Source: Methylorubrum rhodesianum
GTDB taxonomy: Bacteria; Pseudomonadota; Alphaproteobacteria; Rhizobiales; Beijerinckiaceae
Length of the DNA: 64,000 nt
Assembly (NCBI RefSeq): GCF_014199985.1
Contig: NZ_JACHOS010000020.1
Span: 46,347-110,346, forward strand
Direction: 5' to 3'
Shown: positions 8,701 to 16,739 of the stretch, piece after piece
Position numbering within the stretch: position 1 is the first letter of the stretch
Layout: each line of letters begins with the position of its first letter
Notes under the pieces: generated by a model
The model's database searches: none
What the model was told of the DNA's origin: nothing
Seen by the model: the letters and a program-made list of their open reading frames with translations, nothing else
Program-made: the position numbers and the translations under genes

Positions 8701-9084
8701 GCCCGCATAGGCCCGCGACAGGATCGGCTCCACCTGGTCCCAGATGTCGTGCCAGACCTCGTCGAAGGGGCGGCCGAGCGCGTGCGGGTGCCGGGCGCCG
8801 CACATCGGCGCGTAGCCGTCGTTGTAGAGCGTGATGTGCGCCTCGCCCCAGACGATCAGCATCGGTTGCTGCGAGCCCAGCATCACGCCGACGAGGGTCT
8901 TGAGCGCGGCCGGCCACGCCTCCGCAGGCCCGAGCGGCGTCGCCGCCCAATCGATCCCGCGCATCAGCGCGCCGGACTCGCCGCCGCCGGCGAGGAAGGA
9001 GGGCGTCGTGGCCGCGCGGCCCGCCTGCGGAACGGCGGACGCCGTACGGACCGGGGGGAGGGCAGAGGGGAAGGACTGGGACAA
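5755..9084 (-). CDS. Multi-PAS hybrid sensor histidine kinase with C-terminal receiver
   Basis: This 1109-residue protein looks soluble, with no membrane segment. It has about five PAS-type sensor folds (roughly residues 55-170, 190-310, 320-440, 445-565 and 575-695), recognised by repeats such as ESEARFRTMADDAP and GIHPDDRARV. A short coiled coil follows, then the HisKA box GGLAHDFNNLL with the phospho-accepting His near 746. An ATPase domain (NALLNLCINARDA, DTGTGM, GTGLGLSM) comes next, and a receiver from about 990 (VLIVDDEPTVRML, phospho-Asp in LLVTDVGLPGG near 1036, Lys in ITKPF). It presumably senses an intracellular signal and passes phosphate to an unlinked partner. No response regulator gene is adjacent. 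Confidence 0.95.
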   Translation of the reverse strand: MSQSFPSALPPVRTASAVPQAGRAATTPSFLAGGGESGALMRGIDWAATPLGPAEAWPAALKTLVGVMLGSQQPMLIVWGEAHITLYNDGYAPMCGARHPHALGRPFDEVWHDIWDQVEPILSRAYAGEATHMDDISFTMHRNGYPEETHFAFGYTPVRVEDGTVAGMFCACSETTAAVRSGRQMQAERERFARLFEQTPSFVAVLDGPDHVFAFANAAYRGLVAHRDILGKPVRAALPEIAGQGFFELLDEVFTTGRTHTAHGAPVTLLRVPGGVPERRFLDFVYQPMRDAGGTITGVFVDGSDVTERITGNAALAESEARFRTMADDAPVMMWVTDPDGACQYLNRRWYEFTGQTEPQALGLGWLEAVHPDDRGGSGETFLRANARHEGFSLEYRLRRRDGAYRWAIDTASPRFAADGSFLGYIGSVVDIEERRSAELALAESEERLRLAVESGEIGLWDFDPQAGTLFWPPRIKAMFGLPPEADVTLDDFADGIHPDDRARVTAAFAAALDPGTRALYDEEFRAIGRADGTVRWIAAKGRGVFDAEGRCVRGVGSAIDITARKATEERLVETTRRLDAVLDNATQAIFMMDERQHCAYMNRAAERLTGYTLEETQGRALHDVVHHTRPDGSPYPLHECPIDQAFPENNQEQGQEIFVHRDGSFYPVSFTASPIRDERGAPIGTVIEARNIEDELRAKAQLEAFNASLEQQVATRTAELMRTEEALRQSQKMEAVGQLTGGLAHDFNNLLTGITGSLELLQTRLAQGRLTEIDRYVNAAQGAAKRAAALTHRLLAFSRRQTLDPKPTDVNRLVMGMEELLRRTIGPAITLEVVAAGGLWSVLVDPSQLENALLNLCINARDAMPDGGRITIETANKWLDDRGARERDLDPGQYLSLCVTDTGTGMSPDVIAKAFDPFFTTKPIGQGTGLGLSMIYGFVRQSGGQVRIYSEVGQGTTMCLYLPRHYGAAEEPDPAPDLAAAPRAEQGETVLIVDDEPTVRMLVTEVLEDLGYTAIEAADGPSGLKVLQSDVRIDLLVTDVGLPGGMNGRQVADAGRALRPDLKVLFITGYAENAAVGNGHLEPGMQVITKPFVMEVLAARIKEMINAR

Positions 9085-9488
9085 GTGGGTCAGCGCGGAG
9101 GCAGGAGTGAGGGGAGCGAGCGCAAAGCGGAGCCGTGTGTTCGAAAGCGTTCAACGCGGTGACGGGCCAGCCGTGCCATTGCCGGCCGCGCTCTTGCTGC
9201 GCTCTTGCAGGATGCGATGCAGAAGAGTGGGGAGCAGGAGTCGGGGGACCGCGCCGGGATCGTCACGGATACGTGCCATGGCGCGAACCCGCGGGCTTGC
9301 CAAGACGTTCGCTCACGACGCTCGATCCGGGCCTCCGGTCGCGCGTCGCGCTCGGACCGGTTCGAGCCGGCGGATGCCTTGCGCAGGCGCGCCGGCCGCG
9401 CCAGCATCCCGCGTCCCGCGCGGCGGGCGTGTCCCGCGACCGGACGGGCTCCCCGCCCCCCGGTCCGATCCATGCAGGAGCCCTGTCC
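9085..9488. other. Intergenic region, divergent promoters expected
   Basis: These 404 bases separate the hybrid kinase (leftward) from the oxidase-like gene (rightward). Both promoters should lie here, but I could not pick out convincing -35/-10 pairs. No RNA gene or repeat was recognised. Confidence 0.5.
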
Positions 9489-10085
9489 GTGGACGCGCTG
9501 CCCTCCTTCTACGACGACCTCGACGGTTTTCGCGCGGAGGGGTGGCGCTGCCTTGCCGAGGGCGTGGAGAACCGGCGCAGCCCCTTCCACACGCCGACGC
9601 TGGCGACCGTCGACGCGGTGGGCCGCCCGCGGCTGCGCACCGTGGTGCTGCGCGCCGCCGAGACCGAGGCGGGCGCCCTACGCTTCCACTGCGACCGGCG
9701 CTCGGACAAGGCGCGGGAGATCGCGCAGAGCGGACTGGCCGCCCTCCACGTCTACGACGGCAGGGCCAAGCTTCAGCTCCGCAGCGAGGGGCGGGCGCGC
9801 CTGCACGGCGACGACGCGGTGGCCGACGCCGCCTGGGCCGGCGCGCTGGCGATGAGCCGGGTCTGCTACGGCATCAAACCCGCCCCCGGCACCGCCCTCG
9901 CGGCCGGCGACGCCTACGCCCTGCCCGGCGAGGATCCGGAGGCCCGCCTCGGCCGCGAGAACTTTTGTGCGGTGGTACTGACGGTGGAGCGGATGGACCT
10001 GCTCTATCTCGACCGGCGCGGGCACCGGCGGGCCGTCTTTTTCCGCGAGGGAGAGAGCTGGCGGGGGACATGGGTGGCACCCTGA
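9489..10085 (+). CDS. Pyridoxamine 5'-phosphate oxidase-like FMN-binding protein
   Basis: The 198-residue product has the split-barrel FMN-binding fold. RSPFHTPTLATVDAVGRP and RLRTVVLR form the first strands, where the R-T-V-V-L-R pattern contacts flavin phosphate. FHCDRRSDKAREI matches the F-x-T-x-x-x-S-x-K segment of PdxH-like proteins. It ends with WRGTWVAP instead of the RL-x-P tail of true PdxH, so it is better described as an alanine/pyridoxamine-oxidase-like family member with unknown substrate. The GTG start at 9489 was chosen for AGGAG nine bases upstream and because the fold starts directly after it; the longer frame upstream has no homology. Confidence 0.85.
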   Translation: MDALPSFYDDLDGFRAEGWRCLAEGVENRRSPFHTPTLATVDAVGRPRLRTVVLRAAETEAGALRFHCDRRSDKAREIAQSGLAALHVYDGRAKLQLRSEGRARLHGDDAVADAAWAGALAMSRVCYGIKPAPGTALAAGDAYALPGEDPEARLGRENFCAVVLTVERMDLLYLDRRGHRRAVFFREGESWRGTWVAP

Positions 10086-10208
10086 GGGTCGGACCGACGC
10101 CGCTTCGGATGCGCGAAAGGCTGCGCACGACTCTCATCTGTCTTCACCCCCGCGTCGGCGGTCTGACCGATCAAGCGATCCCGTGGCGGACGCTTATGGC
10201 GCCGATCG

Positions 10209-10622
10209 TCACTCCGCCGGGATGAAGCGCAAGGTGCCGGCCCGACGCGCGGGTTTGCCGGTGTCGTTGGGATGATTGACGCCGTCCGTGACGGGCACCT
10301 CGAGGAAGTCGAACGGGCTGATTCCGTCGAGGCAAGCCACATTCACGGCATAGAGACGGGTGTCGGATCGCCGCTGGTGATGGGTGTAGATTCCGCAATG
10401 CGCGCAGAAGAAGTGCTCCGCTGACGCGGTGTTGAAGCGGTAGCGGGTCAAGGCGTCCTCGCCTTGCAGGATCCTGATCCCGCCCATCTCGACCATGGCG
10501 ACGACGGCGCCTCGCATGCGGCAGTACGAGCAGGTGCAGCGGCGGACGGTGTCGAAGCCGTCACTGAGCGACGCCTCGAAACGCACTGCGCCACAGTGAC
10601 ATTGGCCGGTCCGAACCTTCAC
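10209..10622 (-). CDS. GFA family (glutathione-dependent formaldehyde-activating-like) zinc protein
   Basis: The protein has the GFA/CENP-V fold, in which cysteines bind two zinc ions. Visible ligands are GQCHCGAVRFEA at the N terminus, RCTCSYCRMRGAVVA in the middle and FFCAHCGIYTHHQRR further on. Gfa of Paracoccus speeds the reaction of formaldehyde with glutathione; most relatives have other or unknown roles, so a formaldehyde function in this presumed methylotroph is only a guess. The start is ambiguous: GTG 10622, giving 137 residues, lies just before the first strand; GTG 10631 and ATG 10676 are in frame upstream, and the AGGA at 10635-10638 does not decide between them. Confidence 0.85.
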   Translation of the reverse strand: MKVRTGQCHCGAVRFEASLSDGFDTVRRCTCSYCRMRGAVVAMVEMGGIRILQGEDALTRYRFNTASAEHFFCAHCGIYTHHQRRSDTRLYAVNVACLDGISPFDFLEVPVTDGVNHPNDTGKPARRAGTLRFIPAE

Positions 10623-10889
10623 GTCGCCCACGATTCCTGCCGCCACTGCGTTCGAGCCCGTGACGCCTGTCGGCATCGTCCGGGCGTCCGGTGCTGCACG
10701 AAGCCCCGTAAAGAAGCCCTTCGCCGAGCGTTACACCGGTGAGCGTTCGGTGATGAGCGACGTCGGCCTCACGGCATCCGTGCGTTGAGCTCACGGATGC
10801 GAGAACGCCCGTGGTCCGGGCCGTCGGAGCAGGCGCCCTTCGCCCCCTCGGTGTCCCTCACGGGGGTCCAAGCCGGCCGGGTTCGCGCC

Positions 10890-12077
10890 TCACCCCACCG
10901 CCTTCATCCGCGCGAAGCCGGCCTCCAGATCCGCCTTCAGATCCTCCGGATCCTCCAGCCCGATATGGAAGCGCAGCGCCGGGCCGCCCGGCTGCCAGCG
11001 GGTGGCGGTGCGGTAGACGGTCGGGTCGAAGGGGATGACGAGGCTCTCGAAGCCGCCCCAGGAAAAGCCCATCCCGAACAGTTCGAGCCCGTCGAGGAAG
11101 GCGGCCAGAGCCTCCTCGGAGACGGGTTTGAGGATCACGCCGAACAGGCCCGAGGCGCCCGAAAAATCACGCTTCCAGATCGCGTGGCCGGGATCGTCCG
11201 GCAGCCCCGGATGCAGCACCCGCAGCACCTCGGGGCGGGCCTGGAACCACTCGGCCATGGCCAGCCCGCGGGCGCCGTGCTCGCGCAGGCGCAGGCCCAT
11301 GGTGCGCAGACCCCTCAGCCCTAAAAAAATGTCCTCGGGGCCGGCGCAGGGAGCGAAATGCTCGTAGGTGCGCTTGAGCGCCGGATAGTGCTTCGCATTG
11401 GCCGAGACGAGGCCGAGGAGCAGGTCGGAGCCGCCGCTGAGATACTTGGTGCCGGCCTCCACCGCGAGATCGACGCCGCGCTCGTGCGGCGGGAACAGCA
11501 GCGGCGTCGCCCAGGTGTTGTCCATCACCACCGTGCCGCCGCGGGCATGCATCGCCTCGGCGATCGCCGGCACGTCCTGCATCTCGAAGGTCTGCGACCC
11601 CGGCGCCTCCACGAGAACCGCCCGGGTATTCGGGCGCATCAGGGCGGCGATGCCGGCGCCGATGACGGGATCGTAGTACTCGACCTCGACGCCGTAGCGC
11701 GACAGCACGCCGTCGCAGAAGATGCGGGTCGGCCGATAGGCGGAATCGGTGACCAGCAGGTGGTCGCCCGCGCTGACGCAGGCCATCAGCGCCAGCGTCA
11801 GCGCCGAGAGACCGGAGGGCGTCAGCACCGTGCCGGCGGCGCCCGCGATCTCGCTCCACGCCTCGCACAGCGCGTCCATCGTCGGCGTGCCCGACGTGCC
11901 GTAATTGTAGCGCCCGCGCCGATGCTTGATGTCGTCGTAGGTCGGGTAGAGGACCGTCGAGCCGCGATAGATCGGCGTGTTGACGAATCCGTGCTGGGCG
12001 CCCGGGTCGCGCCCGGCGAGCACGAGGCGGGTGTCGGCGCCGAAGCGGCCGCGGTCGCGGGGAGGGGTCTTGGACAT
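10890..12077 (-). CDS. metC: Cystathionine beta-lyase (PLP-dependent)
   Basis: MetC cleaves cystathionine to homocysteine, ammonia and pyruvate in methionine synthesis. The 395-residue length fits. The pyridoxal phosphate Lys is K211 in AGTKYLSGGSDLLLG. The fold-type I landmarks YNYGTSGTPTMDAL (about 58), LTPSGLSALTLAL (about 85), the DxA-type cofactor contact VMDNTWATPLLF (about 184) and R-F-H-I-G-L-E-D-P near the C terminus are present. The last of these is typical of alphaproteobacterial MetC. ATG 12077 is the natural start. The small rmf-like gene lies immediately upstream on the same strand, 81 bases away, and could be co-transcribed. Confidence 0.93.
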   Translation of the reverse strand: MSKTPPRDRGRFGADTRLVLAGRDPGAQHGFVNTPIYRGSTVLYPTYDDIKHRRGRYNYGTSGTPTMDALCEAWSEIAGAAGTVLTPSGLSALTLALMACVSAGDHLLVTDSAYRPTRIFCDGVLSRYGVEVEYYDPVIGAGIAALMRPNTRAVLVEAPGSQTFEMQDVPAIAEAMHARGGTVVMDNTWATPLLFPPHERGVDLAVEAGTKYLSGGSDLLLGLVSANAKHYPALKRTYEHFAPCAGPEDIFLGLRGLRTMGLRLREHGARGLAMAEWFQARPEVLRVLHPGLPDDPGHAIWKRDFSGASGLFGVILKPVSEEALAAFLDGLELFGMGFSWGGFESLVIPFDPTVYRTATRWQPGGPALRFHIGLEDPEDLKADLEAGFARMKAVG

Positions 12078-12158
12078 CGGCCTCGGAGGGAAGAGAGCGG
12101 GCGTTGCGGCCCTTTCAGCCCTCCGAAGCCGGAAGCGTCAAGGCGGTCTCCGGCCGCC

Positions 12159-12323
12159 TCACTCCGCCGGGTCGTCGGCCGCCGCCTCCTCGTAGGCCTG
12201 GATCCAGGCCGCGCGGTCCTGGGAGCCCTCCGGATAGGGGCACGCCTCGATGCCCTTTCCGTAGAGGCGGGCGTTGCGGCCCTGGATGAAGGGACTGTCG
12301 CTCGCCGTCGCCTGCTCGTTCAT
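12159..12323 (-). CDS. Ribosome modulation factor-like small protein (Rmf/CrpP family)
   Basis: A 54-residue frame begins at ATG 12323 with AGGA about eight bases upstream. Its core, QGRNARLYGKG followed by CPYPEGSQDRAAWIQAYEEA, matches the pattern of ribosome modulation factor and the related CrpP proteins (x-G-x-x-A, C-P-Y, R-x-x-W, G/A-Y). In gammaproteobacteria Rmf pairs ribosomes into inactive 100S dimers in stationary phase. Many alphaproteobacterial relatives are uncharacterised, so the role here is inferred. The acidic tail is unlike E. coli Rmf. A block of six 13-bp tandem repeats starts 17 bases upstream. Confidence 0.8.
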   Translation of the reverse strand: MNEQATASDSPFIQGRNARLYGKGIEACPYPEGSQDRAAWIQAYEEAAADDPAE

Positions 12324-12339
12324 GGTGGGATCCTTTGCA

Positions 12340-12417
12340 AGGTCTCTAGGCCAGTTCTCTCGGCAAGGTCTCTCGACGAGGTCTCTCGACGAGGTCTCTT
12401 GGCGAGGTTTCTTGCCG
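12340..12417. repeat. Six tandem 13-bp repeats upstream of the rmf-like gene
   Basis: Consecutive 13-bp units related to AGGTCTCTCGACG fill 12340-12417 without gaps; units at 12366 and 12379 are identical and the others differ at two to five positions. The array lies in the leader or promoter of the rmf-like gene (minus strand). It could be a slippage-prone spacer, a cluster of regulator sites or an RNA-structure element. Confidence 0.85.
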
Positions 12418-12542
12418 TTGTCCTGAATAGGGCCGGTCCGTGGCGGGCCCGCCCGTCCGGTTCGTTAACGACAACGGGCGCATCCTGTTTCCGGGGCCAG
12501 TGTTCACGGTCCCGCGTCGCCCGCGTATCCGAGTTCCCCATC

Positions 12543-12833
12543 GTGAGCATCCTGCGCGTCATTGCCTTCGGCACGGTCATCGCCTTCGGCACGCTGTCGG
12601 TGGTCCTCGTGAGTGCGGACCGCATCGCGCATCAGGCGGTCGCCGCCGCGCCGGCGCCGACGATCGCGCGGGCCGCCCCGGTCCTGCCCGATCCCGTCAC
12701 GACCGGCACGGTGACGCAGGGGCCGGCGGCGCCGGAATCCGGCAGGGAGCGGATGCTGACCGGCTTCGACACCGAACGCCTGAATGCGCTCATGCGCGGC
12801 GAGACGTTTCCGGCCCCCTCCCGCAAGCGCTGA
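12543..12833 (+). CDS. Small hypothetical protein with one N-terminal membrane segment or signal
   Basis: The predicted 96-residue product starts at GTG 12543 (MSILRVIAFGTVIAFGTLSVVLVSADRIAH), giving one hydrophobic helix at residues 3-23. An Ala/Pro-rich stretch follows, then a polar C terminus (RMLTGFDTERLNALMRGETF). It is likely anchored in or exported through the inner membrane. A nearby repeated nucleotide stretch encodes the doubled TVIAFGT. The ribosome-binding site is weak. No family was recognised. It is followed after 57 bases by the RarD-like gene on the same strand. Confidence 0.6.
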   Translation: MSILRVIAFGTVIAFGTLSVVLVSADRIAHQAVAAAPAPTIARAAPVLPDPVTTGTVTQGPAAPESGRERMLTGFDTERLNALMRGETFPAPSRKR

Positions 12834-12890
12834 CCCCGCGTCCCGTCCGGGCTACAAGCGGCGCCCCGCCACGCCGCCGACCGAGACATC

Positions 12891-13763
12891 GTGGGCCTGA
12901 TCTACGCGCTCGCCGCCTATCTGAGCTGGGGACTCGTCGTCCCCGTGCATTTCCGGCTCCTCGACGGCATCCCGCCGGGAACGATCCTGGCCCAGCGCAT
13001 CGTCTGGTCGGCGCTGCTCGTCACGGGGCTGATCGCACTGCTGCGCAAGCGGCTCGCCAATCCGTTTCCCTTGAGGCCGCGCCATGCCGGGCTGCTCGTC
13101 TCGGCCGGGCTGATCGCGATCAACTGGATGCTCTACCTCGTGGCGGTGTCGAGCGGGCACATGCTCGACGCCAGCCTGGGCTATTTCATCAACCCCCTGG
13201 TCTCGGTGGCGCTCGGCGCCCTCGTCCTCGGCGAGCGCCTGCGCCCGGTTCAGATGATCGCGGTCGCCATCGTCGTGCTCGGCGTGGTGGTCGCGGTGGC
13301 GATGGCCGGGCGCCTGCCGCTGCTCTCGCTCGGCCTCGCGGTCACCTTCGCGCTCTACGGGCTCGTGCGCAAACTCGTCGCGGTCGACGGCACCGTCGGC
13401 TTCTGCGCCGAGACCTTCCTGCTGCTCCCCGCGGCGCTGGCCTATCTCGTCTTCGCCGCCCCGCCGGTGCCCGACGACGCCCGCACCTGGGGATTGCTGG
13501 CCTTGACCGGCGTGACCACGGCGCTGCCGCTGATCTGGTTCGCCGCCGCGGCGACGCGCCTGACGCTCGCGACCCTCGGGCTGATGCAGTACATCGCGCC
13601 CTCCTGCCTGATGGGGCTCAGCACCCTGGTCTACGGCGAGACCCTGACACCGGACCGGATCGTGCTGTTCGGGCTGATCTGGCTCGCGCTTGTTCTCTAC
13701 GCTTACGATGCGATCCACCATGAGCGCAGGCGGCGCGCCGCACTCGCAGGGGAGAGGCGATGA
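12891..13763 (+). CDS. rarD: RarD-like EamA-family permease
   Basis: The 290-residue protein has about ten hydrophobic segments in two EamA repeats, as in drug/metabolite transporters. The N terminus (GLIYALAAYLSWGLVVPVHF) and the segment LDASLGYFINPLVSVALGA are diagnostic of the RarD branch. Residues IAVAIVVLGVVVAVAMAGRLP lie at the junction of the repeats. RarD was named for a chloramphenicol-sensitivity phenotype; the natural substrate is unknown. The start is GTG 12891. Its stop overlaps the start of the P1 peptidase gene by four bases (ATGA), so the two are probably translationally coupled. Confidence 0.93.
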   Translation: MGLIYALAAYLSWGLVVPVHFRLLDGIPPGTILAQRIVWSALLVTGLIALLRKRLANPFPLRPRHAGLLVSAGLIAINWMLYLVAVSSGHMLDASLGYFINPLVSVALGALVLGERLRPVQMIAVAIVVLGVVVAVAMAGRLPLLSLGLAVTFALYGLVRKLVAVDGTVGFCAETFLLLPAALAYLVFAAPPVPDDARTWGLLALTGVTTALPLIWFAAAATRLTLATLGLMQYIAPSCLMGLSTLVYGETLTPDRIVLFGLIWLALVLYAYDAIHHERRRRAALAGERR

Positions 13764-14761
13764 TCCGGGTCAACCGCATCACCGACATTTCCGGGATTCG
13801 CGTCGGCCACGCGGAAGACGAGCGGGTCGCGAGCGGCGTCACCGCCCTCGTCTTCGACACGCCCTGCACCTGCGCGGTGGACGTGCGCGGCGGCGGCCCC
13901 GGCACCCGCGAGACCGACCTGCTCGATCCGGCCGCCACCGTGCAGGCGGTCGACGCCCTCGTCCTGTCGGGCGGCTCGGCCTTCGGGCTCGACGCGGCGG
14001 CGGGCGTGGTTGCCTACCTCAGGGAGGCCGGGCGCGGCTTCGCGGTCGGCAACGTGAGGGTGCCAATCGTGCCCGGCGCCATCCTGTTCGACCTGCTCAA
14101 CGGCGGCGACAAGGCATGGGGCCGCTACCCGCCCTACCGCGACCTCGGCTACGCGGCGGCGGAGAACGCCTGCGGCGGAGCCATTCCGCTTGGCTCCGTC
14201 GGAGCCGGGTTCGGAGCGCGCACCGCCAACCTCAAGGGCGGTCTCGGCTCGGCCTCGAGCACGGTGCCGGGGCTGTCGGCGCAGGTCGGCGCGCTGGTGG
14301 CGGTCAACGCCTTCGGCCGGGTGACGATGGGGCAGGGGCCGCATTTCTGGGCCGCCCCGTTCGAGCGCGACGGCGAGTTCGGCGGCCTCGGCCTGCCGGC
14401 GCCGTTGCCCAACGACGCCCTGTCGTGGCCGCGCGCGCCTCTGCCCGGCGCCAACACCACGCTGGCCGTCGTCGCCACCGACGCGGCGCTCACCAAGGCG
14501 CAGGCCAAGCGCCTCGCCATCGCCGCCCAGGACGGCCTCGCCCGGGCGATCCACCCGGCCCACACCCCGCTCGACGGCGACGTGGTGTTCGCCGTCGCCA
14601 CCGGCGCGGTGCCGCTCGGGGATGAAGTGGCCGACCTCGCCCGCCTCGGCGCGGCCGCCGCCGAGACGCTGGCGCGGGCGGTCGCCATCGGCGTCCACGC
14701 CGCGACCCGGCTGCCCTGCCTCGACCTTCCGGCGTGGCAGGACCTGTACGGCAAAGAATGA
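13760..14761 (+). CDS. P1-family (DmpA-like) aminopeptidase
   Basis: The family S58 proteins (L-aminopeptidase/D-esterase, beta-peptidyl aminopeptidase) mature by self-cleavage to expose an N-terminal Ser or Thr. The 333-residue product has the glycine-rich GGGPGTRETDLLDP, the substrate-pocket motif ALVLSGGSAFGLDAAAGV near residue 70, and the cleavage region GANTTLAVVATDAALTK near 230, where family members cut before the nucleophile. It is translationally coupled to the RarD-like permease, so export and peptide turnover may be linked, but the substrate is unknown. There is no signal peptide, so a cytoplasmic location is likely. Confidence 0.92.
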   Translation: MIRVNRITDISGIRVGHAEDERVASGVTALVFDTPCTCAVDVRGGGPGTRETDLLDPAATVQAVDALVLSGGSAFGLDAAAGVVAYLREAGRGFAVGNVRVPIVPGAILFDLLNGGDKAWGRYPPYRDLGYAAAENACGGAIPLGSVGAGFGARTANLKGGLGSASSTVPGLSAQVGALVAVNAFGRVTMGQGPHFWAAPFERDGEFGGLGLPAPLPNDALSWPRAPLPGANTTLAVVATDAALTKAQAKRLAIAAQDGLARAIHPAHTPLDGDVVFAVATGAVPLGDEVADLARLGAAAAETLARAVAIGVHAATRLPCLDLPAWQDLYGKE

Positions 14762-14768
14762 ACCTGTC

Positions 14769-14861
14769 GGTCATCGCGGGGCGGTGCCGAAGCGGTCCAG
14801 GGCGCGACATCTCCGGATCGGTCGCCCCGCTGGGTCGCTTCGCCTTCGCTCGCGAGGATCG
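14769..14861. repeat. Dispersed intergenic repeat, type A
   Basis: This lies between two converging genes and carries the shared core GTGCCGAAGCGGTCCAGGGCG plus a complementary segment (GGGTCGCTTCGCCTTCGCTC) that can fold back. It is related to the segments at 5674 and 32750. Confidence 0.55.
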
Positions 14862-14869
14862 GGGGCGTC

Positions 14870-16549
14870 CTACAGGTTGGTGTAGTTCGGCCCGCCCGGC
14901 CCCTCCGGGGTGACCCAGTTGATGTTCTGATTCGGGTCCTTGATGTCGCACGTCTTGCAGTGGACGCAGTTCTGCGCGTTGATCTGGAAGCGCACGCCGT
15001 CGCTGGCCGAGGCATCCTCGACCCACTCGTAGACGCCGGCCGGGCAGTAGCGGCTGGACGGACCGCCGTAGACGTCGTGCTCGGACGCCTTCTGCAGCCC
15101 CATATCCTTCACCTTGAGGTGGGGCGGCTGGTCCTCCTCGTGGTTGGTGTTCGAGAGGTAGACCGAGGAGAGTCGGTCGAAGGTGAGCTTGCCGTCCGGC
15201 TTCGGGTAGACGATCGGCGTCACCTCGGAGAGAGGCTTCAGGCAGGCGTAATCGGGCTTGCCGTGGCCCAGCGTCCCGAACAGCGAGGCGTTGGCGATCG
15301 CATTCATCCACATGTCGAGGCCGCCCAGACCGACGCCGACCAGCGTGCCGTATTTCGACCAGAGCGGCTTGACGTTGCGCACCGGCTTGAGGTCGCGCCC
15401 GATCGGGCTGTCGCGCCAGCCCTGCTCGTAAGCCGTGAGTTCATCGCCCTGACGGCCGGCGACGAGGGCGTCGAAGATCGCGTCCGCCGCCTGGATGCCT
15501 GACAGGATCGCGTTGTGCGAGCCCTTGATCCGCGGCACGTTCACGAAGCCGGCGGAATCGCCGACGAGGCAACCGCCGGGAAAGACGAGCTTGGGCACCG
15601 ACTGCCAGCCGCCCTCCATGATGGCACGCGCGCCGTAGCCGATGCGCTTGGCGCCCTCGAACACGTCACGGATCATCGGGTGGGTCTTGAAGCGCTGGAA
15701 CTCCTCGAACGGCGACAGGGTCGGGTTCTCGTAGTTCAGGTGCGTGACGAAGCCGACCGAGAGCAGGTTGTCGTCGAAGTGGTAGAGCCACGAGCCGCCG
15801 CCGGCCTTGTTCGGCAGCGGCCAGCCCATCGTGTGCTGCACCAGGCCCGGCTCGAATTTATTGGGGGCGAGCTGCCAGAGCTCCTTCACCCCGAGGCCGT
15901 ACTTCTGGTGATCGCTGTTGCGGTTCAGCCCGAACCTCTCGATCAGCGTCTTGGTGAGCGAGCCGCGCGCGCCCTCGCCGAACACCGTGTACTTGGCCTT
16001 GAGCTCCATGCCGCGGGTGAAGTCGTCGCGCGGCTCGCCGGTGCGGGAGATGCCGAGATCGCCCGTCGCGATGCCGGTGACCGTGCCGCGCTCGTCGTAG
16101 AGCACTTCCGAGGCCGGGAAGCCGGGATAGATCTCGACGCCGAGCCCTTCCGCCCTGGCGCCGAGCCACTTGACGGTGTTCGAGAGCGAGCCGACGAAAT
16201 TACCGTGGTTCGACAGTAGTTTGGGGAAGAACAGGTTCGGCATGCTGACGCCGCTGTTCTTGGTGAGGAACAGGAACTCGTCGCGCTCCACCGCCGTCTT
16301 GAGCGGGCGCTCGGGGTCGTCGCGCCAGTCCGGCAGCAGGGTGTCGAGGCCGATCGGATCGACCACGGCGCCGGAGAGGATGTGCGCGCCGACCTCGCCG
16401 CCCTTCTCCACCACGACGACCGAGATCTCCTCGCCCTTCTCCGCGGAGAGCTGCTTGAGGCGGATCGCGGCGGCGAGGCCGGCGGGTCCCGCGCCGACGA
16501 TCACCACGTCGAAATCCATGCCTTCGCGTTCGGGCAACGCCATCCTCAT
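14870..16549 (-). CDS. Electron transfer flavoprotein-ubiquinone oxidoreductase
   Basis: ETF-QO takes electrons from reduced ETF, fed by acyl-CoA and dimethylglycine-type dehydrogenases, and passes them to ubiquinone at the membrane. The 559-residue length matches. Near the N terminus is the FAD dinucleotide motif VIVGAGPAGLAAAIRL. The middle has GCLVGDSAGFVNVPRIKG (second FAD contact). The C terminus holds the 4Fe-4S ligands: one Cys in SRYCPAGVYEW and three in NCVHCKTCDIKDP, ending in the conserved GGPNYTNL. ATG 16549 begins MRMALPEREGMDFDVVIVG; the later Met at MDFDVVIVG is an alternative. It is monocistronic here, divergent from the DNA glycosylase gene. Confidence 0.97.
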   Translation of the reverse strand: MRMALPEREGMDFDVVIVGAGPAGLAAAIRLKQLSAEKGEEISVVVVEKGGEVGAHILSGAVVDPIGLDTLLPDWRDDPERPLKTAVERDEFLFLTKNSGVSMPNLFFPKLLSNHGNFVGSLSNTVKWLGARAEGLGVEIYPGFPASEVLYDERGTVTGIATGDLGISRTGEPRDDFTRGMELKAKYTVFGEGARGSLTKTLIERFGLNRNSDHQKYGLGVKELWQLAPNKFEPGLVQHTMGWPLPNKAGGGSWLYHFDDNLLSVGFVTHLNYENPTLSPFEEFQRFKTHPMIRDVFEGAKRIGYGARAIMEGGWQSVPKLVFPGGCLVGDSAGFVNVPRIKGSHNAILSGIQAADAIFDALVAGRQGDELTAYEQGWRDSPIGRDLKPVRNVKPLWSKYGTLVGVGLGGLDMWMNAIANASLFGTLGHGKPDYACLKPLSEVTPIVYPKPDGKLTFDRLSSVYLSNTNHEEDQPPHLKVKDMGLQKASEHDVYGGPSSRYCPAGVYEWVEDASASDGVRFQINAQNCVHCKTCDIKDPNQNINWVTPEGPGGPNYTNL

Positions 16550-16739
16550 TCCTCCTGCAACCGCTCGTTGGGCGCCGTCTTACGCCGATGCGGCCCTACC
16601 CATTGTCAAGATGTCTCTCAAGCCATTCCAAGGTAGGAAGGCAAGTCTGTTAGGGTAGCCGCGGGCCGGCGAAGGGTGCGCCGGTGCGACGATCCGCGAG
16701 GCGCCCTCCGACGTTGTCCACAGGGCGCTCCCACGCCAC

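Noticed and set aside
5842..9162. Long plus-strand open frame of over 1,100 codons opposite the hybrid kinase
   Set aside because: Its composition is Arg/Ala/Val/His-rich with no domains, and it mirrors the third-position GC bias of the kinase gene. The kinase on the other strand has clear PAS, HisKA, ATPase and receiver motifs.
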